A stretch of DNA of 64,000 bases from Eggerthella lenta DSM 2243 (GTDB taxonomy: Bacteria; Actinomycetota; Coriobacteriia; Coriobacteriales; Eggerthellaceae). Shown here piece after piece: positions 42,234 to 50,481 of the stretch. Location of the stretch: the NCBI RefSeq assembly GCF_000024265.1, contig NC_013204.1:62001-126000 (forward strand), read 5' to 3'. The notes beneath the pieces are model-generated. The model was given only the letters and a program-made list of their open reading frames with translations, made no database searches and had not been told where the DNA came from. Positions within the stretch are counted from its first letter, which is position 1, and each line of letters starts with the position of its first letter. The position numbers were made by a program, and so were the translations under genes.

Positions 42234-42346
42234 TTCGCCCGCATTGCGGGGCGATTACAAGCGGGCATGCCCGGCCTCTTCGTGCGTGCGCGTGGCTAGG
42301 ATGAGGCGGAACGCGTCTTGAATCCAACGAAGAAAGCGAGGCTGTT

Positions 42347-42958
42347 ATGACGAAGACTGCGAAATGGTCGATGATCGGCGTGCTTGCCGCTCTGGTGCTG
42401 GCGCTGTTCGCCGTTGCCGGCTGCTCAAGCGACAACGCGGGCAACAACGACAACGGAGGCGACAACGCCAACCCTGCCACCGAGAACAACGACAATGGCG
42501 GCGGGAACAACGGCGACAACGCCGACAACAACGGCAACGACAACAACAATAACAACAACGGCAACCAGATGGGCGACGGCAGCAGCATCGGCGAAGGCAC
42601 CGTCCTCAAGGTTCCGAACGGCTGGGTTGCCTATTCCCAGAGCGACATGCTCGTGCTGCTGGACTCGAATGCCGACGTCCAGTACCAGTGGACGGCCGAG
42701 GTTAACGGCAACACCGTGCTGAAGGACACCGACGCCGACCTGCCGTCCTCCGGCTTCAACGATCAGAACTCCCAGGACGTCGTGGGCGCGGCCGGCATGC
42801 ACGCGTTCGGGTTCCTGGCCGACGACCAGAACAACGGCGAGTCCACCATCACGATGAAACTGGCGAACACGTCGAATGCCAACGATGTGAAGACCACCAT
42901 CGTAGTGAAGGCCACGGTGCAGAACGGCACGTTCACGGACGTGAGCGTGCAGGAGTAG
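42347..42958 (+). CDS. Lipoprotein with Asn/Gly/Asp linker and degenerate chagasin-like domain
   Basis: This 203-aa protein has a lipoprotein signal (ALFAVAGC, Cys at about residue 26). A 50-residue Asn/Asp/Gly-rich spacer follows, then a beta domain of about 125 residues that aligns with the next protein: AYSQSDMLVLLDSN against EFSQSNLVVKLDAN, and the ends VVKATVQNGTFTDV and VLHATVENGAFTQV. It is thus a paralogue of that protease-inhibitor-like protein, but the inhibitory loop NPTTGYEW is replaced by NADVQYQW. It probably no longer blocks papain-type proteases. AAAGCGAGG lies upstream of the ATG. Confidence 0.7.
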   Translation: MTKTAKWSMIGVLAALVLALFAVAGCSSDNAGNNDNGGDNANPATENNDNGGGNNGDNADNNGNDNNNNNNGNQMGDGSSIGEGTVLKVPNGWVAYSQSDMLVLLDSNADVQYQWTAEVNGNTVLKDTDADLPSSGFNDQNSQDVVGAAGMHAFGFLADDQNNGESTITMKLANTSNANDVKTTIVVKATVQNGTFTDVSVQE

Positions 42959-42964
42959 CGCGCC

Positions 42965-42982
42965 TCCCGCTATACTGCGGGA
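42965..42982 (+). promoter_or_regulatory. Candidate promoter with the -10 inside an inverted repeat
   Basis: TCCCGC and GCGGGA flank TATACT exactly. This is the same design as at purE, and it lies 29 bp upstream of the chagasin-like gene. Confidence 0.35.
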
Positions 42983-43010
42983 AAGCGAAACCGCTCGGAA
43001 GGAGTGCGCG

Positions 43011-43439
43011 ATGAAAGCTCGTCTGAAACTCGCGATAGCAGGAGCATGCATGGCGGCTTTCGTCGCGTTCGCCGTCGGATGCTCCGCTGCGCCGGGATCC
43101 GAGGTCCAGATCGCCGAAGGGTCGGCGGAGTTCAGCCAGAGCAACCTTGTGGTCAAGCTGGACGCGAACCCCACGACGGGGTACGAGTGGACCTTCCAGA
43201 TCGACGGCTCGGCCGTGCAGCCCGACGGCGACGAGTTCGTCCCCGCGAGCGACGGCGCCCAGCCCAAGACGGGCGAAGGCGGCGTGCACACGTTCAACTT
43301 CAAAGCCGACGGCTCGGGCGAGGCTACGCTTACGTTCACGTATGCGCGGTCGTGGGAGGCGTCGGACAGCGACAAGAGCGTCGTGCTGCATGCGACGGTT
43401 GAAAACGGCGCGTTCACGCAGGTTGAAGAGCAGGCGTAA
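43011..43439 (+). CDS. Chagasin-like (inhibitor I42) cysteine-protease-inhibitor lipoprotein
   Basis: This 142-aa protein has a lipobox (FAVGC, Cys at about residue 24) and the I42 family loops: NPTTGYEW (about 53-60), a GEGG loop (about 89) and YARSWE in place of the usual RPW (about 113). In chagasin these three loops plug the active site of papain-like cysteine proteases. A surface-anchored inhibitor against host or microbial proteases, or against own secreted proteases, is inferred. GGAAGGAG precedes the ATG. A hairpin with T/A ends follows. Confidence 0.85.
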   Translation: MKARLKLAIAGACMAAFVAFAVGCSAAPGSEVQIAEGSAEFSQSNLVVKLDANPTTGYEWTFQIDGSAVQPDGDEFVPASDGAQPKTGEGGVHTFNFKADGSGEATLTFTYARSWEASDSDKSVVLHATVENGAFTQVEEQA

Positions 43440-43444
43440 ACATC

Positions 43445-43481
43445 AAAGGGCGGGGACGGCCGAGCGCCGTTCCCGCCCTTT
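43445..43481. terminator. Bidirectional terminator (chagasin-like gene / ABC operon)
   Basis: A 15-bp stem starting AAAGGGCGGGGACGG has one G-U pair. A and T runs at the two ends serve both converging transcripts. Confidence 0.8.
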
Positions 43482-43496
43482 CTCGTGCGGACTGCT

Positions 43497-44294
43497 CTAA
43501 ATGCTGAGGTCGCGCCGATCGAAGGCCGCAACCGCCACGGCGAACAGCGCCACCGCGCCAACGGCCAGCGCGATCGCGCCGCCGACGGCTGACGCGTCGC
43601 CCGCGGCCAGGCCGTAGTAGTCGAACAGCGTCAGCGGGTTGACGTTCTTCAGGAACTCGAACTTGTCGCCCACCTGCGATATCATCTGCATGAGGAAGAA
43701 CAGGATGTTCAGACCGCCTCCCACCCACAGGGCTGCCGTCGCGTTCGAAAACAGACATGCGGACAGGAAGCACAACCCGGCCATCGCCAGCCACAGGGCC
43801 AGCAATCCCGCATTCACCTGCATCAGCGCCTGCATATCCAGCTCGCCCGGGAACAGCGCCTCGGCGAAACCCACTTCGAGCGCCGTGACCACCGCCATGA
43901 GCGCCACCAGAATGGTCACCATCACGCCCACCATGGTTAGCGCGATGCGCGTGCGGCTGTTCGGCGTAGCCAGCAGATACGCCATGGCGCTGCGATCGAG
44001 GTAGCGCACCATCAGCTTGTTCGCCACGATCAGGATGAGCACGAGGATGAAGATGGTCAGCAAGAACCCGTACAGGTAGTTCAGCATGAAGTCGATGAGG
44101 GTGGTGGCCTGTACCGACATGCCGAACGCCGCAAACATCTCGGGCATGCTCTGCATCATGGCATCCAGGCTTTCTCCCAGCTCCGGATCGTACATGCTGA
44201 CGATCACGCCGATGTACATGGCCAGCACCGCCGCGATGATGAGGCTGACGAACAGGTTCGCGCGCAGCTCTTTGGCGAACAAGGCTCTATTCAT
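43497..44294 (-). CDS. ABC-2 type transporter permease
   Basis: This 265-aa protein has six membrane helices in the ABC-2 layout. After helix 1 comes a loop (DPELGESLDAMMQSMPEMFAAF), then paired helices with a short coupling segment (NKLMVRYLDRSAMAYLLATPNSR). It partners the ATPase just upstream, with an 8-nt overlap. Family members export antibiotics, lipids or polysaccharides. The cargo is unknown. It is the last gene of a TetR-ATPase-permease operon. Confidence 0.88.
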   Translation of the reverse strand: MNRALFAKELRANLFVSLIIAAVLAMYIGVIVSMYDPELGESLDAMMQSMPEMFAAFGMSVQATTLIDFMLNYLYGFLLTIFILVLILIVANKLMVRYLDRSAMAYLLATPNSRTRIALTMVGVMVTILVALMAVVTALEVGFAEALFPGELDMQALMQVNAGLLALWLAMAGLCFLSACLFSNATAALWVGGGLNILFFLMQMISQVGDKFEFLKNVNPLTLFDYYGLAAGDASAVGGAIALAVGAVALFAVAVAAFDRRDLSI

Positions 44295-45204
44295 GAGAGC
44301 CTCCTTTCTCCACCTGGTTCGTCGTGCCGTACAGGTGCATGAACAGCTCTTCCAGCGTTTGCTCGCGCGCGGCGAGATCGACGATGTCGTAGGCGGCCAA
44401 GTCCTTTACGAACGCGTCGGGGTTGCCGGCCACAGCTGCCTCCACGCTGGCCGCGCCCTGTTTCCGCGCGTCGGGATGCGCCTGCGCGAAGCGGTCGCGC
44501 GCGGCCTCGTCGGCGAACGTCACCGCGAACACGCGCTTGCGGCTCTTCCGCACGTCGTCCATGCGCTCGACGGCGGCCATCCTGCCCGCGCGGATGAATG
44601 CGACGCGGTCGCACGTGCGCTCCACTTCGTCGAACAGGTGCGACGAAAGCAGGATGGTGGCGCCGCGGCGCTTCTCCTCAAGCACGAGGTCGATGAAGCG
44701 GCTTTGCATGAGGGGGTCGAGGCCGCTGGTGGGTTCGTCCAGCAGGACGATGTCGGGCGAGGTCATGAATGCGCACACCAGGCCCACCTTCTGCTTCGTG
44801 CCCTTCGACATCTTGCGGATGCGCCGTGCGGGGTCCAGCTCGAAGTACTCGACCAGCTGGTTCATGCGCGTGCGGTCGCGCAGCTTCTTCATGCGCGCCA
44901 TGAATTCCAGGAAGGCCGCGCCAGTCATCTCGTCCATGCAGGCGATCTCGCCCGGCAGGTAGCCCAGGCGCTCCTGGATGCGGCTGCGCTGGCTGAAGCA
45001 GTTCAGGCCGTCGATGCTCACGGTGCCCTCATCAGGCCGAATGAAGCCCATGAGGTTGCGCATGGTCACGGTTTTCCCGGCGCCGTTCGGCCCCAGGAAG
45101 CCGAACACCTCGCCGCGTTCCACGGAGAACGACACGTCGAACACGCCGCGGCCGTTGCCGTAGTCTTTCTTGAGCCCCTTGAGTTCGATCACGGGGTCGC
45201 TCAT
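44287..45204 (-). CDS. ABC transporter ATP-binding protein (ABC-2 exporter)
   Basis: This 305-aa ATPase has Walker A GPNGAGKT (about residue 40), a Q-loop region, the signature MSKGTKQKVGL (about 137), Walker B DIVLLDEPTSGLDP (about 155) and the H-switch LSSHLFDEVE. The signature is MSKGT, not the standard LSGGQ, which is common in this drug-exporter subfamily. The C-terminal 80 residues form a DUF4162-like tail. The ATG at 45204 follows TAAGGAGGA. It lies 42 nt after the TetR regulator and is probably co-transcribed with it. Confidence 0.93.
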   Translation of the reverse strand: MSDPVIELKGLKKDYGNGRGVFDVSFSVERGEVFGFLGPNGAGKTVTMRNLMGFIRPDEGTVSIDGLNCFSQRSRIQERLGYLPGEIACMDEMTGAAFLEFMARMKKLRDRTRMNQLVEYFELDPARRIRKMSKGTKQKVGLVCAFMTSPDIVLLDEPTSGLDPLMQSRFIDLVLEEKRRGATILLSSHLFDEVERTCDRVAFIRAGRMAAVERMDDVRKSRKRVFAVTFADEAARDRFAQAHPDARKQGAASVEAAVAGNPDAFVKDLAAYDIVDLAAREQTLEELFMHLYGTTNQVEKGGSHE

Positions 45205-45246
45205 CGGTATTCCTCCTTAATGAGACAAAGGGACGGGGTTGCTATC

Positions 45247-45882
45247 TCATCGTCCCCGGTACTCTTCTTTGTACGAATAGGCTTTCAGCATGTCGCACCA
45301 GCGGTACATCTCGTCCATCATGGCGTCCAAATCGATGCGTTGATGCAGCGCTTGCTGTTGGTGCAGATAGCCGTCGGCCAGCCAAATCAGCATGTTGAGC
45401 ACGTACTTCGGATCGATGTCGTCGCGGAACCGGTCAAACCGCACGTTCTTGAAGTACGTCGTGAACATAAAGTCGAGTTGTCGCTGCGTCCAGCTGTCCA
45501 TCGTATCCTTTATGTCCTTGTGCTCCGGGTAGAAGGCCCGGATGGAGAACTCCAGCAGGTAGGGAAACTTGCTCAGCACCTTGGACTTGGTTTCCGCCGC
45601 GTAGACGAGCAGTTCGAAGAAGTCGTCGATCTCCCAATACCCCTCGTCCAGCACCAGGTTGGACACCTTTTCCATCAGATGCTCCATGAGGTACAGGTAC
45701 AGCTCCTTCTTGTTCTTGAAGTAGAAGAACAGAAGGCCCTTCGAGATGCCTGCCCTGCGCGCGATCGTCTCGGTCGAGGCGTTCTTGTAATCGTTCTTGC
45801 CGAACGTTTCCACGGCGGCGCTGACGATGGCCTCGCGCCGCTCTTCGGGAAGGCTCTCGAATTTCGCATGTCGGTCGTCCAT
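45247..45882 (-). CDS. TetR-family repressor of the adjacent ABC exporter
   Basis: This 211-aa protein has the TetR DNA-binding domain at about residues 14-60 (ERREAIVSAAVETFG, then ASTETIARRAGISKGLLFFYFKNKKELYLYL) and an all-helical ligand domain. It leads the operon, and a perfect 22-bp palindrome lies 20 bp upstream of its ATG, so it very likely represses its own operon until the exported compound or a signal binds. GGAAAGGAGG precedes the ATG at 45882. Confidence 0.92.
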   Translation of the reverse strand: MDDRHAKFESLPEERREAIVSAAVETFGKNDYKNASTETIARRAGISKGLLFFYFKNKKELYLYLMEHLMEKVSNLVLDEGYWEIDDFFELLVYAAETKSKVLSKFPYLLEFSIRAFYPEHKDIKDTMDSWTQRQLDFMFTTYFKNVRFDRFRDDIDPKYVLNMLIWLADGYLHQQQALHQRIDLDAMMDEMYRWCDMLKAYSYKEEYRGR

Positions 45883-45902
45883 TGCCGCCTCCTTTCCTGC
45901 CG

Positions 45903-45924
45903 CCGTTGACCGGCCGGTCAACGG
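45903..45924. promoter_or_regulatory. TetR operator: perfect 22-bp palindrome
   Basis: Half-site CCGTTGACCGG is followed by its exact complement. A further half-site CCGTTGAC lies at 45942-45949, which could place a second dimer over the promoter. Confidence 0.75.
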
Positions 45925-45994
45925 ATCGAAGACCATGCTACCCCGTTGACTATTTTTTAGAAGGGGACGCGAGGAAGATTTTTTGCCAGGTCGA

Positions 45995-46013
45995 CCCCCC
46001 CCCTTTTTTTTTT
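45995..46013. repeat. Homopolymer tract C9T10
   Basis: Nine C then ten T residues stand in the gap 45883-46356, prone to slippage. The strand asymmetry (pure pyrimidine) may form an unusual DNA structure. No gene crosses it. Confidence 0.9.
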
Positions 46014-46040
46014 CTGTCCTTGCAAGTCGGAATTGTCTTT

Positions 46041-46192
46041 TGGCAAATAGTGTGCGAATTCGGAAGCCTGCACGTTCGCGATCGCCCCTGCGCTTTCGGC
46101 AAGCGCCCAAGGCGCAGCAAAAACCCCAGCTCGCGAAAACTGCCGGCTCTTTCCCGGTTTTTTCTTTTTCCGAATTCGACCAACTATTGCCA
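46041..46192. repeat. REPIN-like element 3 (imperfect arms)
   Basis: TGGCAAATAGTGTGCGAATTCGGAA-type arm 46041-46065 faces arm 46168-46192, which reads TTCCGAATTCG and ends TATTGCCA. The spacer is 102 bp. Just right of it comes CTGCCCGATCATG, which also follows element 5 at 52.35 kb. Confidence 0.65.
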
Positions 46193-46356
46193 CTGCTGCT
46201 GCCATGAACTGCCCGATCATGATAGAATCAGCCTCACTACAGAGCCAGTGCAGGCGCTCTCCATCGTTCGAGTAGCCCATTGCTGGAAGCGATGCCCTCG
46301 TCTTCCCCTACCACGTCTGCAAGATCCTCTCCGCCCAGGGCAAATAAGGGGGTCTT

Positions 46357-47370
46357 GTGCAGAAGATCGCACGTGCCTCGCAATCACGTATCGTTTTCGG
46401 ATACATCACGGCCTTGCAGATGCTGCGCATGGCCCAACCCTGCGAGCTAGCTTCGGTGAGGAGCGGAAAACCAAGCATCCCCGAGCGCGCCCCGCGCACC
46501 AAAGAGCTCAGCTCGGCGCTTGAGCGCATAGAAGGGGATCATCTGGGTCTGAGGTTCGAAAGGCCTAGTCACGTGCTGGCGAGCACGCCGAACGGTCGGG
46601 CGGGGGAGCTTTGCGTTCCTCATGTGTGCACGAGGGGCTTCTCGCGTTCCTCGTTCTTTCGATTGGGCGATGACGTGTTCTTCAGCAAGCCTGAGCTTGC
46701 ATTCATTCAAATGGCAACGCGGATCCGCAACGAGGTTTCGCTGCTTGAGTTGGGGTGGGAGTTGTGCGGGTCGTATCAGACGAGGCGTACTGGCGTTTCG
46801 GTTGGATACGATGTCGAGCCGCTGACAAGCGTTCGGGCTTTGCGCGACTACGTAGCGTGCAACAGCTCGCTCGGCGGTGCGCAGAAGGTCGCGCGTATTC
46901 TTCCGTTTCTCGTGGACGGGTCCGCATCGTCGCGCGAGACGAAATTCGCGCTTGTCCTGGGATTCAGTCCTTTCCGCGGAGGTTACGGCATGGGCTTTCC
47001 CCGCATGAACTACGAGGTGATCGCAAGTCCGGCGGCGCGCGCGATTTCCGGGAAGAAAAGCTTTCGCTGCGATCTCTGCTGGCCAGAAGCGAGGCTCGAC
47101 GTGGAGTATCAAAGCAGGGAGAATCACGAAGGCGAACTCAGCCGCATCCGGGATTCGAGAAGGGCTAACGCGTTGGCGGCCATGGGCTGGACAGTGCTCG
47201 GCGTCACCAATGACGAGCTGAACAGCCTTGCGGCTACCGATGCGGTGGCTGAAGCGATTCGTCGTCACCTCGGCAAGCGCCTGCGAACGAACGTCTCCGA
47301 CTGGCATGCCCGCAAGCTGCGCCTGAGAAGGCGGCTCGGGCTGCCCGTGGGATACGAGGAGGCGATCTGA
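46357..47370 (+). CDS. VSR/DUF559-like endonuclease-domain protein
   Basis: This 337-aa protein has a C-terminal part (about residues 235-310) resembling the PD-(D/E)xK fold of DUF559/VSR-type nucleases. CDLCWPEARLDVEYQSRENH supplies Asp and Glu-x-Gln, and a helix with ANALAAMGWTVLGVTNDEL closes the domain. The N-terminal 200 residues resemble AbiEi-like or winged-helix sensor regions. Such proteins are numerous in Eggerthella relatives and their role (defence, repair or toxin) is unknown. The GTG at 46357 follows AAGGGGG. It is flanked on both sides by REPIN-like elements (46.0 and 47.5 kb), so it may have moved with or near them. Confidence 0.65.
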   Translation: MQKIARASQSRIVFGYITALQMLRMAQPCELASVRSGKPSIPERAPRTKELSSALERIEGDHLGLRFERPSHVLASTPNGRAGELCVPHVCTRGFSRSSFFRLGDDVFFSKPELAFIQMATRIRNEVSLLELGWELCGSYQTRRTGVSVGYDVEPLTSVRALRDYVACNSSLGGAQKVARILPFLVDGSASSRETKFALVLGFSPFRGGYGMGFPRMNYEVIASPAARAISGKKSFRCDLCWPEARLDVEYQSRENHEGELSRIRDSRRANALAAMGWTVLGVTNDELNSLAATDAVAEAIRRHLGKRLRTNVSDWHARKLRLRRRLGLPVGYEEAI

Positions 47371-47482
47371 TCGGGTGGCGAATTGCGATGCCGGCGGTGC
47401 GCTTCTGGTCGGGTGCGGCTGTGCAGCGAGCCACCTTGAGCTGAGTGCGGGGGTACGGCGGTGCAGCGAACCCCGGTGCTTT

Positions 47483-47653
47483 TGGCGAAAAGTGGCCGAA
47501 TTCGGAAACCACAAAACGGATTGATCGAAGGCTACGAAGCGCGGCGTTTTCAGTACCTTGTTGACCAGGCGTTTTACGACACGGTCGTCCCTGTCTTTCA
47601 AGACGGTTGCCTTCGCCTCCCTTGAGACTTCCGAATTCGATGGTATTTTGCCA
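47483..47653. repeat. REPIN-like element 4 (decayed)
   Basis: Arm 47483-47507 (TGGCGAAAAGTGGCCGAATTCGGAA type) faces arm 47629-47653, which reads TTCCGAATTCGATGG and ends TTTTGCCA. They match well only at the CCGAATTCG core and the ends. The spacer is 121 bp. The gap 47371-47762 has nothing else. Confidence 0.6.
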
Positions 47654-47762
47654 TCGAGGGCCCTTCCGGCGTGCAAGGACCGGCTCGGGATAGTGGTGGG
47701 AGGGGCGGCTCCCTCGACTCGGGACGGCTTTCTCGCTGAGGGCGGCTATCTGGGGCGGCGCG

Positions 47763-48530
47763 CTACCGTGCGTACACGGTGCGCTTGCGCGTAACCAGGC
47801 GGTCGACGAACTCGGTGGCGGGGTTGCGCAGGATGTCGCACGGCTCGGCGAACTGCACGGCGCGGCCGGCCTCCATCACCAGCACCTTGTCGCCCAGGTC
47901 GAGTGCCTCGTCGATGTCGTGCGTCACGAACAGCACGGTGATGCCCGTCTGCCGATGGATGCGCTTGACCTCGTCCTGCAGGCTGGCGCGGGTGATGGCG
48001 TCCACGGCGCTGAACGGCTCGTCGGCCAGCAGGATGTCGGGGCTGGCCGCCAACGCGCGGGCGATGCCGACGCGCTGCGCCTGTCCGCCCGACAGCTCGG
48101 CGGGATAGCGATCCATGATGTCGTGCGGCAACCCGATGATGTCCATCCATTTCGCGACGGCCTCTTCGGTGCGACCCTCGTCGCCGCTGTTCAGCAGCGA
48201 GGGCACGTACGCGATGTTCTGCTCCACGGTGAGGTGGGGAAACAGCACGCTGCCTTGGATGGCGTAGCCGATGTTTCGGCGCAGCTCGATGGGGTTGACG
48301 CCGCTCGTGTCCTTCCCGTGCACCAGCACGCGTCCATCGTCGGGCATCGCCAGCGCGTTCACCATTTTCAACAGCGTGGTCTTGCCGCAGCCCGAGCTGC
48401 CGATGATGGTGACGAACGCGCCTTCGTCGATGTCGAGGTTCGCGTCGTCCACGGCGACGGCATCGCCGAATCGCTTGCTGACGTGCTCGAACGCAACGGC
48501 GGGCGTGCCGGTCTGCTGCATGCCGTCCAT
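47763..48530 (-). CDS. Osmoprotectant (glycine betaine/choline) ABC transporter ATPase
   Basis: This 255-aa ATPase is of the OpuCA/ProV type: Walker A GSSGCGKTT (about residue 42), RRNIGYAIQGSVLFPHLTVEQNI, signature LSGGQAQRVGIARAL (about 140) and Walker B LLADEPFSAVD. The C-terminal CBS domains that sense ionic strength in many OpuCA proteins are missing (length 255 against about 380). Gating by another route is therefore likely. It lies 1 nt after the permease/binding-protein gene and completes the importer. Confidence 0.9.
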   Translation of the reverse strand: MDGMQQTGTPAVAFEHVSKRFGDAVAVDDANLDIDEGAFVTIIGSSGCGKTTLLKMVNALAMPDDGRVLVHGKDTSGVNPIELRRNIGYAIQGSVLFPHLTVEQNIAYVPSLLNSGDEGRTEEAVAKWMDIIGLPHDIMDRYPAELSGGQAQRVGIARALAASPDILLADEPFSAVDAITRASLQDEVKRIHRQTGITVLFVTHDIDEALDLGDKVLVMEAGRAVQFAEPCDILRNPATEFVDRLVTRKRTVYAR

Positions 48531-48531
48531 G

Positions 48532-50118
48532 CTACATCAGCCCCTTCTCGGCCAGGAACGCGTCGGCCACTGCTTTCGGCTCCTGCCCTTGCGTCTCCAC
48601 TTCGTTGTTCATGCGCGCCATATCGGCATCGGTGATGGCCCCTTGCAGCTTCAGCAGCTCGCCGCGCAGCTCGGGGTGCTTTTCCAGCGCGTCCTGTCGC
48701 ACGACGTTGCCGCAAAGATACGACGGATAGAAGTGCCGGTCGTCCTCCAGCACCACGAGGCGCTCGTCGGCCACCTGCCCGTCGGTGGTGGACACGACGA
48801 TGGCATCCACCTGGCCCTCGAACAGCGCCTGGTACTTCAAGCTGATGTCCATGTCTCTCGTGGTGCCGAAGTTCATGCCGTAGGCTTGCTGCAATCCGGG
48901 GTAGCCGTCCTGCCGGTCGAAGAAGTCGGGCTCGGCGCCCAGCGTCAGGCCGCCCGCTGCGCCCGCCAGGTCAGAATACGTGCGCAGGTTGTAGCGCTCG
49001 GCCGCGTCGCGGCTCACAGCGAGGCCGTACGTGTTGTTGAACCCGTACATGCCCACCCAGGTGAGGCCTAGCTGCGATTCGTATTCCTGCTGCATCGTGT
49101 CGAACATCGACTCGTCGTAGGTGTCGTCGTGCTTGAGGACGGCGTTCCATCCCGTTCCCGTGTACTCGGGGTAGAGGTCGAAGTCGCCCTTCTCCATGCC
49201 GGGCTCGATGTTCGACGTGCCGCCGCCCACGCCCTGCGTGAGCTCCACCTTGAGGTCGGTATCGTGCTCGATCAGCGTGTTCAGCATCTCGCCGAGGATG
49301 TACTGCTCGGTCATGGGCTTCGTGGCGATGTTCACCACGTTCTCTCCGCCGCCGCGGTTCGCGAACGCGAAGGCCCCGCCCGCTATCAGCACCACGGCCG
49401 CGCCCGCCGCGACGGCCGGGGCCAGCTTGCGACGCGAAACCCGTCGCGCGCCGGAACGCTTCCGTCGCCGGGCGTTCGAAGGCTCCAGGTGGCGTCGTGT
49501 GGACTTCTCGGCTAAGCCCAGCAGCAGGTCCACCACGATGGCCAGCAGCGCGATCAGCACGCTGCCCGCCAGGGTCATGGCCAGGTTGTACGTCGTGATG
49601 CCGCGGAAGATGGCCACGCCCAAGCCGCCTGCGCCGATGAACGTGGCGATGCCGGCCAGCGCGATGGTCATGGTGGCCATGTTGCGGATGCCGCTCATGA
49701 TGACGGGCGCGGCCAGCGGCAGTTCGATACGGTACAGCAGCTGGCGGTCGGTGGAGCCCATGCCGCGCGCCGCCTCGATGATGGCAGGGTCGATGGTGGT
49801 GAGGCCGGTGTAGGTGTTGCGCACCATCGGCAGCAGCGCGTACACGGTGAGCGCCACGATGGCGGTAGGGTCGCCGATGCCCGTGATGGGGATGAGGAAG
49901 CCGAACAGCGCAATGGATGGGATGGTGTACACGAAATTGACCAGCGCAAGCACGGGCTTCGCCCCTCGCCTCCATGTGGCGATGGCGATTCCCAGCGACA
50001 GTCCGATGAGCGCCGCCAGTGCAATGGATATGAGCGAGATGCCGATATGCTGCAGAAGGAGCTCGAAAAACCAATCGCGTTTTTCAACGAGCAAGGCCAG
50101 GGTTTCGGTCAGAATCAA
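48532..50118 (-). CDS. Osmoprotectant ABC transporter permease-substrate-binding fusion
   Basis: The N-terminal part (about residues 1-215) is an OpuCB-type permease with about five to six helices (TIPSIALFGFLIPITGIGDP, then LPMVRNTYTGL, the EAA-like loop with AARGMGSTDRQLLYRIELP). After a basic linker and one more helix (about 245-260) comes a ligand-binding domain (about 265-528: VNIATKPMTEQYILGEML, then YPEYTGTGWNAVL, TFDFY-type aromatic cage region). Fusion of permease and binding protein is known for OpuC-like systems in low-GC and Actinobacteria. It imports glycine betaine, choline or carnitine. The TTG at 50118 has AGCGAGGA upstream. A GTG at 50139 is the longer choice. Confidence 0.88.
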   Translation of the reverse strand: MILTETLALLVEKRDWFFELLLQHIGISLISIALAALIGLSLGIAIATWRRGAKPVLALVNFVYTIPSIALFGFLIPITGIGDPTAIVALTVYALLPMVRNTYTGLTTIDPAIIEAARGMGSTDRQLLYRIELPLAAPVIMSGIRNMATMTIALAGIATFIGAGGLGVAIFRGITTYNLAMTLAGSVLIALLAIVVDLLLGLAEKSTRRHLEPSNARRRKRSGARRVSRRKLAPAVAAGAAVVLIAGGAFAFANRGGGENVVNIATKPMTEQYILGEMLNTLIEHDTDLKVELTQGVGGGTSNIEPGMEKGDFDLYPEYTGTGWNAVLKHDDTYDESMFDTMQQEYESQLGLTWVGMYGFNNTYGLAVSRDAAERYNLRTYSDLAGAAGGLTLGAEPDFFDRQDGYPGLQQAYGMNFGTTRDMDISLKYQALFEGQVDAIVVSTTDGQVADERLVVLEDDRHFYPSYLCGNVVRQDALEKHPELRGELLKLQGAITDADMARMNNEVETQGQEPKAVADAFLAEKGLM

Positions 50119-50322
50119 GAGGAATCCTCGCTTTCGCACGTGGTGACGGACGCTACGTCGAGGGTTGAGATGCGGACTGCATGGTTAAATCCTACAGACT
50201 TCGTCAACATTGTAATCAAGTGTCGGTGCTTGGGCGCGGCAAGGCGGTCGTGTTACCTAATCGCCACGAGACGGTGGATTCCCGGGTACTGCCTGTGGTT
50301 TTCGCCGGGTGACTGGCATGCA

Positions 50323-50355
50323 TTGATTGCGCAGCGGGTCGCTGCGCTTTATCAT
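50323..50355 (+). promoter_or_regulatory. Candidate promoter/operator of citrate synthase
   Basis: TTGCGC (50327-50332) and TATCAT (50350-50355) are 17 bp apart. An inverted repeat GCGCAGCG/CGCTGCGC (50329-50336 and 50340-50347) fills the spacer, so a regulator bound there would control the gene. The remaining part of 50119-50481 is a 5' leader with no other motif. Confidence 0.4.
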
Positions 50356-50481
50356 AATAAAGAGAGACGTATTTTCCCATTCGCCATATCCACCAGAGAC
50401 CGCGTGTTTCAAGGGCGGTCATCGCGTGCAGCATGGTATTTCGGAAGAGGGGCCGCGCTCGCGCGGCAGGAAGGATGCGCC

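Noticed and set aside
46569-46576. CACGTG hexamer inside the nuclease gene as parS
   Set aside because: Only the central 6 bp match, and the outer TGTTT/AAACA parts are absent.
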